Assembly (NCBI GenBank): GCA_013349695.1
Contig: DUZD01000028.1
Coordinates: 1-16,702, forward strand
Direction: 5' to 3'
DNA length: 16,702 nucleotides
Source: Rhodospirillaceae bacterium
GTDB taxonomy: Bacteria > Pseudomonadota > Alphaproteobacteria > Rhodospirillales > 2-02-FULL-58-16
Notes under the pieces: model-generated
Told to the model about the DNA's origin: nothing
The model's database searches: none
What the model saw: the letters and a program-made list of their open reading frames with translations, nothing else
Made by a program: the position numbers and the translations under genes
Shown here: positions 1 to 7,477 of the stretch, one piece after another
Numbering within the stretch: position 1 is the first letter of the stretch
Layout: every line of letters begins with the position of its first letter

Positions 1-124
1 TGTTCTTCGCGGCGGTTCCTGGAGCTTCAAACCCAGGGTCATGCGTTCCGCCAACCGCATCAGGGTCACCACGGGCTTACGGCTCAACGTCATCGGGTTC
101 CGTATCGCCAGGACCTTTTTTTAA
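1..124 (+). CDS. 3' end of a DGR target protein (FGE-sulfatase/C-type-lectin-fold C-terminus), cut by the window edge
   Basis: Reading codons from base 2 gives 40 residues ending at TAA 122-124. They contain VLRGGSW, then RSANR, then GFRIART and a final FF. This order (RGGSW, R-S-A-N-R, G-F-R-x-A-R) is the C-terminus of the formylglycine-generating-enzyme/SUMF1-like fold, the commonest scaffold of retroelement-diversified target proteins. The residues between these anchors are where such proteins vary. The 5' part of the gene lies outside the window, so length, signal peptide and N-terminal domains cannot be judged. Immediately downstream are a perfect hairpin (165-184) and an Avd-type start (216), the usual order target - avd - template repeat - reverse transcriptase. 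A non-diversified SUMF1-like enzyme is the alternative; the codon pattern and the Avd neighbour argue against it. Confidence 0.75.
   Translation, partial: VLRGGSWSFKPRVMRSANRIRVTTGLRLNVIGFRIARTFF
11..115 (+). other. Putative DGR variable region (VR) at the 3' end of the target gene
   Basis: Family members usually carry runs of AAC (Asn) codons in the template copy at the positions between the RGGSW, RSANR and GFR anchors. Here those positions read AGC (23-25), TTC (26-28), GTC (38-40), AAC (53-55), ATC (59-61), GTC (65-67), CTC (83-85), AAC (86-88) and GTC (89-91). All keep the third-position C while the first two bases differ from A, which is the footprint of adenine-specific mutagenic homing. 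Codons AAA (29-31) and TTA (77-79) do not fit a simple AAC origin and may reflect AAA or other codons in the template. The template repeat is not in this window, so the VR boundaries are approximate. Confidence 0.65.
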
Positions 125-164
125 GTCCTTCCTCTTATCTTCCTTACCTCTTTAAAATAGGGGT

Positions 165-196
165 TCTGGGGGCGTGCCCCCAGAGCGATTTTTTTT
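165..196 (+). terminator. Perfect GC hairpin plus T-run after the target gene (terminator and/or DGR cruciform)
   Basis: TCTGGGGGC (165-173) and GCCCCCAGA (176-184) are exact reverse complements with only GT between them. After GCGA come eight T's (189-196), giving an intrinsic-terminator shape about 40 bp past the target stop codon. In the Bordetella phage DGR a hairpin/cruciform just 3' of the variable region promotes homing, so this element could have that role as well. Either role is inferred from position and shape. Confidence 0.55.
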
Positions 197-215
197 ACAA
201 GCAAGGAGTTCTGTC

Positions 216-374
216 ATGACCAAACGCAAAATGCCCGATGGCGCGCGGCAAAACGGACCCGCATTGGAAAAAGCCTACAAGTTCGCGCTTTGGCTGGTGC
301 CGACGGTCGAGAAGTCATGGACGAGGCGCTGTCAAAATAGATCCGGTGCCAATCCGGCACCGGCGCAAAGTTAA
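216..374 (+). pseudogene. avd: Truncated avd-like gene (DGR accessory four-helix-bundle protein), N-terminal part only
   Basis: ATG at 216 follows a good ribosome site AAGGAG (203-208, 7-nt spacing). The first 33 residues, with the stretches NGPALEKAYKFALWLVP and TVEK, match my memory of the start of DGR Avd / 'four helix bundle' accessory proteins, which are normally about 110-130 residues and continue with a Phe-Pro-rich turn and further helices. After TVEK (codons ending near base 314) the frame runs into unrelated sequence (SWTRRCQNRSG) and stops at TAA 372-374, giving 53 residues in total. Helices 2-4 are missing, so it should not form the pentameric barrel that works with the reverse transcriptase. 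In the other frame the bases after the break read as a short tail (VMDEALSK, stop 338-340). This suggests an internal deletion joined the avd start to the end of another gene. The joint position and the donor of that tail are inference. Confidence 0.65.
343..363 (-). terminator. Hairpin downstream of tRNA-Glu
   Basis: CCGGTGCC (343-350) pairs perfectly with GGCACCGG (356-363) around a 5-nt loop. Read on the minus strand it lies 35 bp past the 3' end of the tRNA gene and is followed by ATCTATTTTGAC, a short interrupted T-run. This fits a weak intrinsic terminator for the tRNA. It also sits beside the breakpoint of the avd remnant. Confidence 0.45.
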
Positions 375-398
375 GCTACTACTGTCAAAGAGAGAAAT

Positions 399-475
399 TG
401 GTGTCCCCAACGGGATTTGAACCCGTGTCTCCAGCTTGAAAGGCTGGTGTCCTGACCGGGCTAGACGATGGGGAC
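399..475 (-). tRNA. tRNA-Glu (anticodon TTC)
   Basis: On the minus strand the gene starts GTCCCCATCG and ends GGGGACACCA, so the acceptor stem pairs fully and CCA is encoded (TGG at 399-401 on the plus strand). The anticodon arm is CCAGC-CTTTCAA-GCTGG (431-447), placing TTC at 438-440, read as glutamate. The T arm ACGGG-TTCAAAT-CCCGT is intact. Total length is 77 nt including CCA. It lies between the DGR remnant and pfp and is transcribed away from pfp. No duplicated tRNA 3' end that would mark an integration site was seen in the window. Confidence 0.95.
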
Positions 476-729
476 TCGCGGGCAAGGGGCCTTTTTTGCG
501 TTTCGTGTCGTAAACGGCGCGGCCGGTAAAATCAAGCCTTTCGGAAACGGCCTCCGTCCGGCAATCCCGGCGCCCGGGCCAGCCCCACCCATTTCTGTGA
601 TTGCAGGCCGCGCCCAAGCCCCATAATATCCGGCTGGCGGACGGTCCGGTGCCGAGGACACCCCATTGTGAGTGGACCGCGGGTAAGTGATTTGTCGGTT
701 TTCAAGATCGTTTCGGAGGACTCCTTAAC

Positions 730-1947
730 ATGTTGCAAGGGAAAATACTTGTTGCCCAGGGCGGCGGGCCGACGGCGGTTATCAATGAATCCTTGGTCGG
801 CGCGCTGACCGAATCCCGCAAGTTCGCCAGCGTCGAAAAGGTCTACGGCGCCTTGCACGGCGTCAGCGGCATCGTCAACGAGGATTTTATCGACCTCACC
901 CAGGAGACCAGCCACAACCTGGAGCGGGTCGCCAGGACTCCCTGCTCGGCGCTCGGCTCGACCCGCGACAAGCCGGACGCGAAATACTGCAAGGAAATCT
1001 TCAAGGTCTTGCGGGCTCACGAAATCGGCACCTTTTTCTACATCGGCGGCAACGATTCGTCGGACACTCTTCGCATTTTGAGCGAGCAGGCCGCCGCCGC
1101 CAAATACCCCCTGCGCGGCATCCATATTCCCAAGACCATCGACAACGACCTGACGGTCAACGACCACACGCCGGGTTATCCGTCCGCCGCCCGTTTCGTG
1201 GCCAGCGCCTTTGCCGGAATCAATCAGGACAACATGGCCCTCAAGGGCGTCTATGTCGGCGTCGTCATGGGCCGCCACGCCGGCTTCCTCGCCGCCGCTT
1301 CTTGCGGATGCCGTTCCTTCAAGGACGACGCCCCGCACCTGATCTACCTGCCGGAACGCGATTTCAACATGAAAACCTTTATTTCCGATATCAAAAAGGT
1401 ATACGGACGCTTGGGCCGGTGCGTCGTCGCCGTCTCCGAAGGCATCCACGATTCCTCTGGCAAGCCCATTGCCAGCAAACTGGCGACGGCGGTGGAAAGG
1501 GACGCTCACGGCAACATCCAGCTGTCGGGCACCGGCGCCCTCGCCGACCTTTTGACCTCCGCCATCAAGGAAAAGACGGGCATCAAGCGGGTTCGCGGCG
1601 ACACTTTCGGTTATCTACAGCGCTCCTTCCTGGGCTGTGTTTCCGGCATCGACCGCAAGGAAGCCCGTCAGGTCGGCGAAAAGGCCGCCCAGTTCGCCCA
1701 TTTCCTTGGCCGCAACGGCTCGGTCACCATTCACCGGGTCGGCGAATACGCGGCCGAATACAAGCTGAGCGCGCTGGAAGCCGTCGCCGGCAAGACCAAG
1801 GTCATGGCCGACAAATACATCGCCAAAAGCAACAACGACATCACCGCCAAGTTCGTCGACTACCTGCGCCCGCTGCTGGGCCCCGGGATGACGCCGATCG
1901 GCCGCTTGGACCCCGCCAACAGAGTCAGGAAAATCCTCGGCAAGTAG
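730..1947 (+). CDS. pfp: Pyrophosphate-type 6-phosphofructokinase
   Basis: Phosphorylates fructose-6-phosphate to fructose-1,6-bisphosphate; in PPi-type enzymes the donor is pyrophosphate and the step is reversible. The 405-residue cytosolic protein opens with the Rossmann-like ILVAQGGGPTAVIN (6-19), then GGNDSSDT (106-113), PKTIDNDL (134-141, with the proton-accepting Asp) and MGRHAGF (180-186). The Asp of GGND and the Lys of PKTIDND occupy positions that in ATP-dependent enzymes are usually Gly; this is the established hallmark of the PPi/'X' clade, so PPi use is inferred from these residues rather than proven. The start is supported by GGAGGA at 715-720, 9 nt upstream. The gene stands alone, convergent with recJ 46 bp downstream, and faces the glpX gene of the opposite reaction in the neighbouring cluster. 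Confidence 0.93.
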   Translation: MLQGKILVAQGGGPTAVINESLVGALTESRKFASVEKVYGALHGVSGIVNEDFIDLTQETSHNLERVARTPCSALGSTRDKPDAKYCKEIFKVLRAHEIGTFFYIGGNDSSDTLRILSEQAAAAKYPLRGIHIPKTIDNDLTVNDHTPGYPSAARFVASAFAGINQDNMALKGVYVGVVMGRHAGFLAAASCGCRSFKDDAPHLIYLPERDFNMKTFISDIKKVYGRLGRCVVAVSEGIHDSSGKPIASKLATAVERDAHGNIQLSGTGALADLLTSAIKEKTGIKRVRGDTFGYLQRSFLGCVSGIDRKEARQVGEKAAQFAHFLGRNGSVTIHRVGEYAAEYKLSALEAVAGKTKVMADKYIAKSNNDITAKFVDYLRPLLGPGMTPIGRLDPANRVRKILGK

Positions 1948-1993
1948 CGCGCGCTACTGGAAGCTCGCTCCCAGGCCATGTCCTTGCTTACGA

Positions 1994-3814
1994 TCAGGCG
2001 GGCGCGGCATCGTCGATGATGAGTTGCACGGATTGACGGCCCCGCCAGACGTTTTCGCGAAGCCGCCCGGCGATGTGGAAAAGAGCGCCGCCGTGGTTCT
2101 TGAGCGCCAAGCCCAAATCCACCTCCATTGCCCGGAAGGCAATGGCGTTCAGCCGACGGCCGCCGTCGCCGCAAAGAACGCAACGTAGATGATTTTTCTC
2201 CTTGCCGACCACGTCGGCATATCCCAGCCGGGCGTTGGTGATGGCGAATCGGGGTTCGGGGTTGCCCGCCCCGAACGGCTCCACCCGCTTCAGCGCCGCC
2301 ACCAAATCCAGGTCGGCGGCGGCGGTTTTCATCGCTCCGTCAAGGTGAAGGACGGGGCCTCCGGCCGTGGCGTCGGCGGCCTCCGCCAGACGCTCGCCCA
2401 GAAACCGGCCAAGCTCCGGCATATGCTCCCTTTCGACCATAAAGCCCGCCGCCATGGCGTGGCCGCCACCTTTGACGAGCAGCCCGGCCTGTCGGGCGGC
2501 GATGACGGCGGCGCCGAGATCGATGCCGGTGACCGACCGCGCCGATCCTTGGCCCTCCGTCCCGGCGAGCGAAACCACGCAGGTGGGACGGCCATAGCGT
2601 TCCTTCAGGCGGCTGGCGACGATGCCGATGACGCCCGGATGCCAATCCTCGCCAACGGCCAGGATCAGGGGTGCCGTCTCGGATCGCGCCGTCTCGACCT
2701 GGGCCAACGCCTGCTCGAAGACCATGGCTTCGATCTCCCGGCGCCGCTGGTTGAGCTCATCGAGGCGAACGGCGATCGAGGCCGCCTCGCCTTCGTCGTC
2801 GGTGGCGAGCAGACGCGCGCCCAGGTCGGCGGCGCCGATACGCCCGCCGGCGTTGATCCGCGGGCCAAGGATGAACCCGACGTGATAGGTCCCCGGCGGT
2901 TCGTCGAGTCCGACGGCGTCGGCCAGCGCCTTGAGCCCGGGGTTGCTCCGCCGCGCCATGACCTTTAGTCCCTGCGCCACCAAGGCGCGGTTGACTCCAG
3001 TCAGCGGCGCCACGTCGCAAATGGTGCCGAGAGCCACCAGATCGAGCCACTGGAGAAGGTCGGGTTCTGGATGGCGGCGGGCGCGGCTTTGGTACCAGCC
3101 GGCTTGGCGCAGGGTTCGGTTGAGGGCGACCGTCAGCAGGAAAGCCACCCCCACCGCCGCCAACTGGCCGTGTGGGCTGTTTTCGTCCAGACGGTTGGGA
3201 TTGATCACGGCGACGGCCGGCGGCAGCCGCGCTTCCGATTCGTGGTGATCGACGACGATCACGTCAAGACCCGCCCGCGCCGCCGCCTCCAGGGGGGCAT
3301 GGGCGCTGGTGCCGCAGTCCGCCGTCACGACGACGGAAATTCCCTCGCTTAAAAGCCCGAGCAAGGCTTCTTCGTTGGGGCCGTAGCCTTCTCTCAAACG
3401 GTCCGGAATGTAGATTCGACAGCGTCCGCCGACGGCGGAAAAAAAACGCGACAACAGGGCCGAGGACGTTGCCCCGTCAACATCGTAATCGGCGAAGACG
3501 GCGATCTGTTCACCCTGCACGATGGCGCTGCTCAGGCGCTCGCAAGCCGCCTTCATGCCCTTGAGGTGATCGGGATCGGGCAGCAACCGGTTGAGTTTGG
3601 GGTTGAGGAAGGCGTCCACCTCTTCGAGTCCGACGCCACGGGCGGCAAGCAGGCGGCCGACGATCTCGGGAATTCCAGCCCGTTGGGCGAGAGTCAAGGA
3701 GGCGCGGCCGTCGAACGGTCTGCTCAACCAGCGCTTGCCTGACAGGGACTTCTCAACGGCCAGGAAACACTCGCCGCCGGCTTTTCCCCCGGATAGGGAA
3801 GCAGCCTTCTCCAT
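1994..3814 (-). CDS. recJ: Single-stranded-DNA-specific exonuclease RecJ
   Basis: 5'-3' exonuclease on single-stranded DNA, used in recombinational repair, mismatch repair and replication restart. The 606-residue protein carries the DHH phosphoesterase motifs: ADYDVDG (about 108-114), VVTADCG (about 162-168), VVDHHES (about 187-193), and the DHHA1-side signatures INAGGRIG and GGGHAMAAGF, followed by an OB-like C-terminal domain. These Asp/His residues bind the two catalytic metal ions. I chose the ATG at 3814 because it sits 7 bp after the glpX stop, with AAGGGC just upstream. A longer frame reaches back to 3955 but lies entirely inside glpX. The gene is the last of the aminotransferase-hom-glpX-recJ cluster, probably cotranscribed, and its tail is convergent with pfp. 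Confidence 0.94.
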   Translation of the reverse strand: MEKAASLSGGKAGGECFLAVEKSLSGKRWLSRPFDGRASLTLAQRAGIPEIVGRLLAARGVGLEEVDAFLNPKLNRLLPDPDHLKGMKAACERLSSAIVQGEQIAVFADYDVDGATSSALLSRFFSAVGGRCRIYIPDRLREGYGPNEEALLGLLSEGISVVVTADCGTSAHAPLEAAARAGLDVIVVDHHESEARLPPAVAVINPNRLDENSPHGQLAAVGVAFLLTVALNRTLRQAGWYQSRARRHPEPDLLQWLDLVALGTICDVAPLTGVNRALVAQGLKVMARRSNPGLKALADAVGLDEPPGTYHVGFILGPRINAGGRIGAADLGARLLATDDEGEAASIAVRLDELNQRRREIEAMVFEQALAQVETARSETAPLILAVGEDWHPGVIGIVASRLKERYGRPTCVVSLAGTEGQGSARSVTGIDLGAAVIAARQAGLLVKGGGHAMAAGFMVEREHMPELGRFLGERLAEAADATAGGPVLHLDGAMKTAAADLDLVAALKRVEPFGAGNPEPRFAITNARLGYADVVGKEKNHLRCVLCGDGGRRLNAIAFRAMEVDLGLALKNHGGALFHIAGRLRENVWRGRQSVQLIIDDAAPA

Positions 3815-3821
3815 GATGCCC

Positions 3822-4799
3822 TTAAAAGCCCTTCTTGGAAGCGAAGTTATGAAAGGCTTCGATGCAGCGGACCGTGCCGGTATTCGAACGCATGACCAGC
3901 GAATGAATGACGGGAACGCCGTGTTCGCGGCGAATGCCGGAGAGAATGGAGCCATCGGTCACGCCGGTGGCGGCAAAAGTCAAATCGCCTGTCGCCATGT
4001 CGCCGATGGTGTATTTGCGGTCCAGATCGTCAATGCCGTAGTCTCTGGCCAGTTTCTTCTCGCTGTCGTCGCGAAACACCAGACGTCCCTGCATCTGGCC
4101 GCCGACGCAGCCAAGCGCCGCCGCCGCCAGCACCCCCTGGGGGGCGCCGCCGATGCCCATGTAGATATCGATACCGCTTTTCGGCCAAGTGGTGGCGATG
4201 ACGCCGGAAACATCGCCGGCGGTGATCAACACGATTCGCGCCCCGGCCTCGCGGGTGCTGGCGATCAGTTGGGAATGGCGCGGCCTGTCAAGGATGCAGA
4301 CTACCAGGTCGCTGACGTCGACGCCCTTGGCCGTCGCCAATTCCCGCAGGTTTTTGGCCGGTTCCTCGTCGATATCGACAATGCCATCGGGCAAACCGCC
4401 GCCGACGGCGATTTTGTCCATGTAGATATTCGGAGTATTGAGGAACCCGCCCGTCTCGGTCATGGCGATCACCGACAGACCGTTGTGTTCGCCCTTGGCG
4501 ATGATGGTCGGCCCCTCCAGCGGCAACAGGGCCACTTCCACCTTGGGGCCGTCGCCCGTTCCCACATTTTCACCCTGGTAGAGCTTGGAGGTTTCGTCTT
4601 TTTTGCCCTCGCCGATTTGGATGACGCCATCCATGGCGATCTCGTCGAGGGTGCTTTTCATGGCATCCACCGCCGCCTGATCGGCGGCTTGGTCGTCTCC
4701 TCGTCCCAGCAGCGTTGACGCGGCCAGGGCCGCTGCTTCGGTGACCCGCACCGCCTCCATGGCGAGATTGCGGCCGACGAACGACGACTTCCAGGACAT
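3822..4799 (-). CDS. glpX: Class II fructose-1,6-bisphosphatase-like protein (GlpX) with altered metal-ligand residues
   Basis: GlpX enzymes hydrolyse fructose-1,6-bisphosphate to fructose-6-phosphate in gluconeogenesis or the Calvin cycle. The 325-residue protein aligns along its whole length with the family: VTEAAALAAS, GRGDDQAADQAAVDAM (33-48), IGEGKKDE (62-69), YMGIGGAP (213-220), ILDRPRH and MRSNTGTVR. Compared with E. coli GlpX as I remember it, Asp33 and Glu57 equivalents are kept (D40, E64), but the DPxEGT motif reads LLPLEGPT (91-98). Asp85 is therefore Leu92 and Thr90 is Pro97, and Glu213 is Gln221. These are metal or phosphate ligands, so activity may be lost or changed. The Asp-to-Leu codon (TTG) needs several base changes and is not a likely sequencing error. 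AAAAGGAAT precedes the ATG. It lies 61 bp after hom and 7 bp before recJ. Confidence 0.88.
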   Translation of the reverse strand: MSWKSSFVGRNLAMEAVRVTEAAALAASTLLGRGDDQAADQAAVDAMKSTLDEIAMDGVIQIGEGKKDETSKLYQGENVGTGDGPKVEVALLPLEGPTIIAKGEHNGLSVIAMTETGGFLNTPNIYMDKIAVGGGLPDGIVDIDEEPAKNLRELATAKGVDVSDLVVCILDRPRHSQLIASTREAGARIVLITAGDVSGVIATTWPKSGIDIYMGIGGAPQGVLAAAALGCVGGQMQGRLVFRDDSEKKLARDYGIDDLDRKYTIGDMATGDLTFAATGVTDGSILSGIRREHGVPVIHSLVMRSNTGTVRCIEAFHNFASKKGF

Positions 4800-4860
4800 G
4801 GACAGATTCCTTTTCTGCTCTTAAGCAAAGACAGTGGAGTTTAAGGCACGATGCCTTGTT

Positions 4861-6162
4861 TCATTTCTGGTTGAACGATTCGATTCGGATCATTTGCGGC
4901 GGCTCGACCACCGTTGGCAAGGTGCCGACCTTCTCCAGCATTCGCACCACTCCCAATTCCTCGGTTTCGTGGAGGGTCATGACCACCGGCACCGCCTCGC
5001 CCGGCGCCCGCCCACGCTGCAGTATCGCCTCCATGGAAACGTTGTGATCGCGAAGCGCCGCCGCAACGTCGGCAAACACACCCGGCTGGTCCAATACCAT
5101 CAGCCGAATGTAATAGGCGCCAAAGTGGCGTTCCATGGGCGCGGCGGGAAGCGCTTCCAAGTCCTCGGCCGGCACCGCGAAAGTGGGCGTCGAGCACCCC
5201 CTGGCGATGTCCATCAAGTCGGCGACCACCGCCGAAGCCGTCGGGCCGGCCCCGGCGCCGTGGCCTTCAAACATGGTGGTGCCGACGAAATCGCCATCGG
5301 CAACCACGGCATTGAAAACATTTTCGATATGCGCAATGGGGGCATTCAGGGGCACCATGCAGGGATGCACCCGTTGCTCGACGCCATGCTCCGTCATGCG
5401 GGCGATGCCCAGCAACTTGATCCGAAAGCCCAACTCCTTGGCGAACCGGATATCCAAGGGAGAAATATTGCGGATGCCTTCGATATAGACGGCGTCGAAA
5501 TTAAGCTCGCCGCCGAAAGCGACGCTGGCGAGGATGGCCAGCTTGTGGGCGGTGTCGATGCCGTCCACGTCGAAGCCGGGATCGGCCTCGGCGAAACCAA
5601 GCGATTGCGCTTCCGCCAACACGCCCTCGAACTTGCGGCCGCTTTCGCGCATGACGGTGAGGATGTAGTTGCAGGTGCCGTTGAGAATACCGTAAACGCG
5701 ATTGACGCCATTGGCGGCAAGCCCTTCGCGCAAAGCCTTGATGATGGGAATGCCGCCGGCCACCGCCGCTTCGTAAGCCAGAGTCACGCCGGCCCCCTCG
5801 GCGGCCCGGGCCAGGGCCGTTCCGTGATGGGCGAGAAGCGCTTTGTTAGCCGTCACCACGTGCCTGGCGGAAGCGATGGCGGTCTCGCAAAGCCGCTTGG
5901 CGACGCCTTCCGAACCGCCGATCAGTTCCACAACCACGCCGGCATCGGCTGCCGCCGCCATGGTCACCGGATCGTCATACCAGGTAATTCCTTCCAGGGA
6001 CACGCCCCGATCCTTGTTTCGATCCCGCGCCGAAACGGCGGTAACCGTGATGGCGCGGCCGCAACGGCGTTCGATGAGCCGGGCCTGCTCGAAAAGCAGT
6101 TTCATGGTGCCGGCGCCAACCGTGCCGAGGCCGGCGACGGCAATCTTGAGAGGCTTGTTCAT
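4861..6162 (-). CDS. hom: Homoserine dehydrogenase with C-terminal ACT domain
   Basis: Reduces aspartate-4-semialdehyde to homoserine with NAD(P)H, the branch point to threonine and methionine. The 433-residue protein begins MNKPLKIAVAG with the dinucleotide-binding GLGTVGAGT (11-19). It then has the catalytic-domain signatures LNGTCNYIL and the block around DVDGIDTAHKL carrying the conserved Asp/Lys pair, and a C-terminal ACT domain from roughly residue 350 (YYIRLMVLDQPGVFADVAAAL), the usual site of feedback control by threonine. The ATG at 6162 matches the family start; the frame is open 51 bases further upstream, but that extension overlaps the preceding gene and has no family similarity. 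It starts 13 bp after the aminotransferase stop, so the two are very likely cotranscribed. Confidence 0.95.
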   Translation of the reverse strand: MNKPLKIAVAGLGTVGAGTMKLLFEQARLIERRCGRAITVTAVSARDRNKDRGVSLEGITWYDDPVTMAAAADAGVVVELIGGSEGVAKRLCETAIASARHVVTANKALLAHHGTALARAAEGAGVTLAYEAAVAGGIPIIKALREGLAANGVNRVYGILNGTCNYILTVMRESGRKFEGVLAEAQSLGFAEADPGFDVDGIDTAHKLAILASVAFGGELNFDAVYIEGIRNISPLDIRFAKELGFRIKLLGIARMTEHGVEQRVHPCMVPLNAPIAHIENVFNAVVADGDFVGTTMFEGHGAGAGPTASAVVADLMDIARGCSTPTFAVPAEDLEALPAAPMERHFGAYYIRLMVLDQPGVFADVAAALRDHNVSMEAILQRGRAPGEAVPVVMTLHETEELGVVRMLEKVGTLPTVVEPPQMIRIESFNQK

Positions 6163-6175
6163 TGTTGATCGCCGC

Positions 6176-7399
6176 TTACAGAATCGCCGCTCGTTTTTTT
6201 TCCGTTTCCTCAATCACTTTGCCGTAATTGTTGAGGAACGCCTTGATGCCGCGGACGGCTTGACGAATCCGTTGCCGGTTCTCGACCAAGGCGAAACGGA
6301 CATGGTCGTCGCCATGTTCGCCGAAACCAATACCCGGCGAAACCGCGACTTGCGCCTCGCGCAGCAAAAGCTTCGAAAACTCCAACGAACCCAGATGCGC
6401 GAAGGCCGGTGGAATAGGCGCCCAAGCGAACATGGTGGCTGGCGGACTGGGAACATTCCAGCCGGCGGCGGCCAATCCGGCGATGAGCACGTCGCGGCGT
6501 CGGCGGTAGATGTCCCTGATTTCGCCGACGCATTCCTGAGGACCGTTGAGGGCGGCGACGGCGGCGACCTGCACCGGCGTAAAAGCCCCGTAATCAAGAT
6601 ACGACTTGATACGCGCCAGCGCCGCGATCAGTCTCTTGTTGCCGGTAGCGAAACCAATGCGCCAGCCAGGCATGGAGTAGGTTTTGCTCATGGAAGTGAA
6701 TTCGACGGCAATTTCCTTGGCGGCGGGAATCTGCAGAACCGACGGCGGCGGCTCACAGTCGAAATATATCTCGGCATAAGCGGTGTCGGAAAGAAGATAA
6801 ATTCCGTGGTGGCGGCAGAAATCCACCGCTTGAGCGTAGAAGTCCAGGTCCGCCAAGACGGCGGTGGGGTTGTTCGGATAATTGAGCACGATCGCCGTCG
6901 GCTTGGGTACGCTGTGGCGCACGGCGCGGTCCAAGGCCGCCAACAGATTCCCGTCGGGAACGATAGGGATGTTGCGCACCGTCGCGCCGGCGATGATAAA
7001 ACCAAAGGGATGGATGGGGTAGCTGGGATTCGGCGACAAAATCACGTCGCCGGGAGAGGATATGGCCGACGCCAAGTTAGCCAGTCCTTCCTTGGAACCC
7101 AACGTGACGATGGTTTCGGTCTCGGCATCGATGTCGATGCCGAAACGGCGCCCGTAATACCCGGCGACGGCCTTGCGCAAGCCTGGAATGCCACGCGAGT
7201 TGGAATAGCGGTGGGTGCGCGGATTGCGCACCGTTTCACACAATTTATCGACGATATGGGCCGGCGTCGGACTGTCCGGATTGCCCATGCCGAAGTCGAT
7301 GATGTCCTCGCCGGAGGCCCGGGCGCGGGCTTTCATGGCGTTGACCTCGGCAAACACATAGGGCGGCAAACGCCGGATACGGTGGAATTCCTGCTCCAT
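6176..7399 (-). CDS. alaC: Class I/II PLP-dependent aminotransferase, AlaC-like
   Basis: Fold-type I aminotransferase, probably glutamate-pyruvate (alanine) transaminase or a relative of the LL-diaminopimelate enzyme. From the ATG it is about 407 residues. It has RIRRLPPYVF, DFGMGNPDSPTP, HRYSNSRGIPGLRKA, NYPNNPTA (binding Asn), SDTAYAEIYFD (Asp and Tyr contacting PLP) and the Schiff-base lysine in SMSKTYSMPGWRIGF (Lys about 239). The C-terminal region reads SPGIGFGEHGDDHVRFAL, and the whole resembles E. coli AlaC closely in the blocks I recall. Exact substrate cannot be read from sequence. Start is uncertain: ATG 7399 has GAGGA only 2 nt away, and a GTG at 7408 in the same frame is possible. 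It is the first gene of the aminotransferase-hom-glpX-recJ cluster. Confidence 0.9.
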   Translation of the reverse strand: MEQEFHRIRRLPPYVFAEVNAMKARARASGEDIIDFGMGNPDSPTPAHIVDKLCETVRNPRTHRYSNSRGIPGLRKAVAGYYGRRFGIDIDAETETIVTLGSKEGLANLASAISSPGDVILSPNPSYPIHPFGFIIAGATVRNIPIVPDGNLLAALDRAVRHSVPKPTAIVLNYPNNPTAVLADLDFYAQAVDFCRHHGIYLLSDTAYAEIYFDCEPPPSVLQIPAAKEIAVEFTSMSKTYSMPGWRIGFATGNKRLIAALARIKSYLDYGAFTPVQVAAVAALNGPQECVGEIRDIYRRRRDVLIAGLAAAGWNVPSPPATMFAWAPIPPAFAHLGSLEFSKLLLREAQVAVSPGIGFGEHGDDHVRFALVENRQRIRQAVRGIKAFLNNYGKVIEETEKKRAAIL

Positions 7400-7477
7400 G
7401 ATCCTCACACGGCAAATATGTACGAAATTTGGCGCCCTGGTTTAAACATAGGCCGGATCTTCGAAATCTGGATGGCA

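Noticed and set aside
399..475. tRNA-Glu as attachment site for the DGR remnant
   Set aside because: No direct repeat of the tRNA 3' end and no integrase were seen in the window.
532..1509. 325-codon minus frame opposite pfp
   Set aside because: It is antisense to pfp with all its catalytic motifs; the translation shows no family features.
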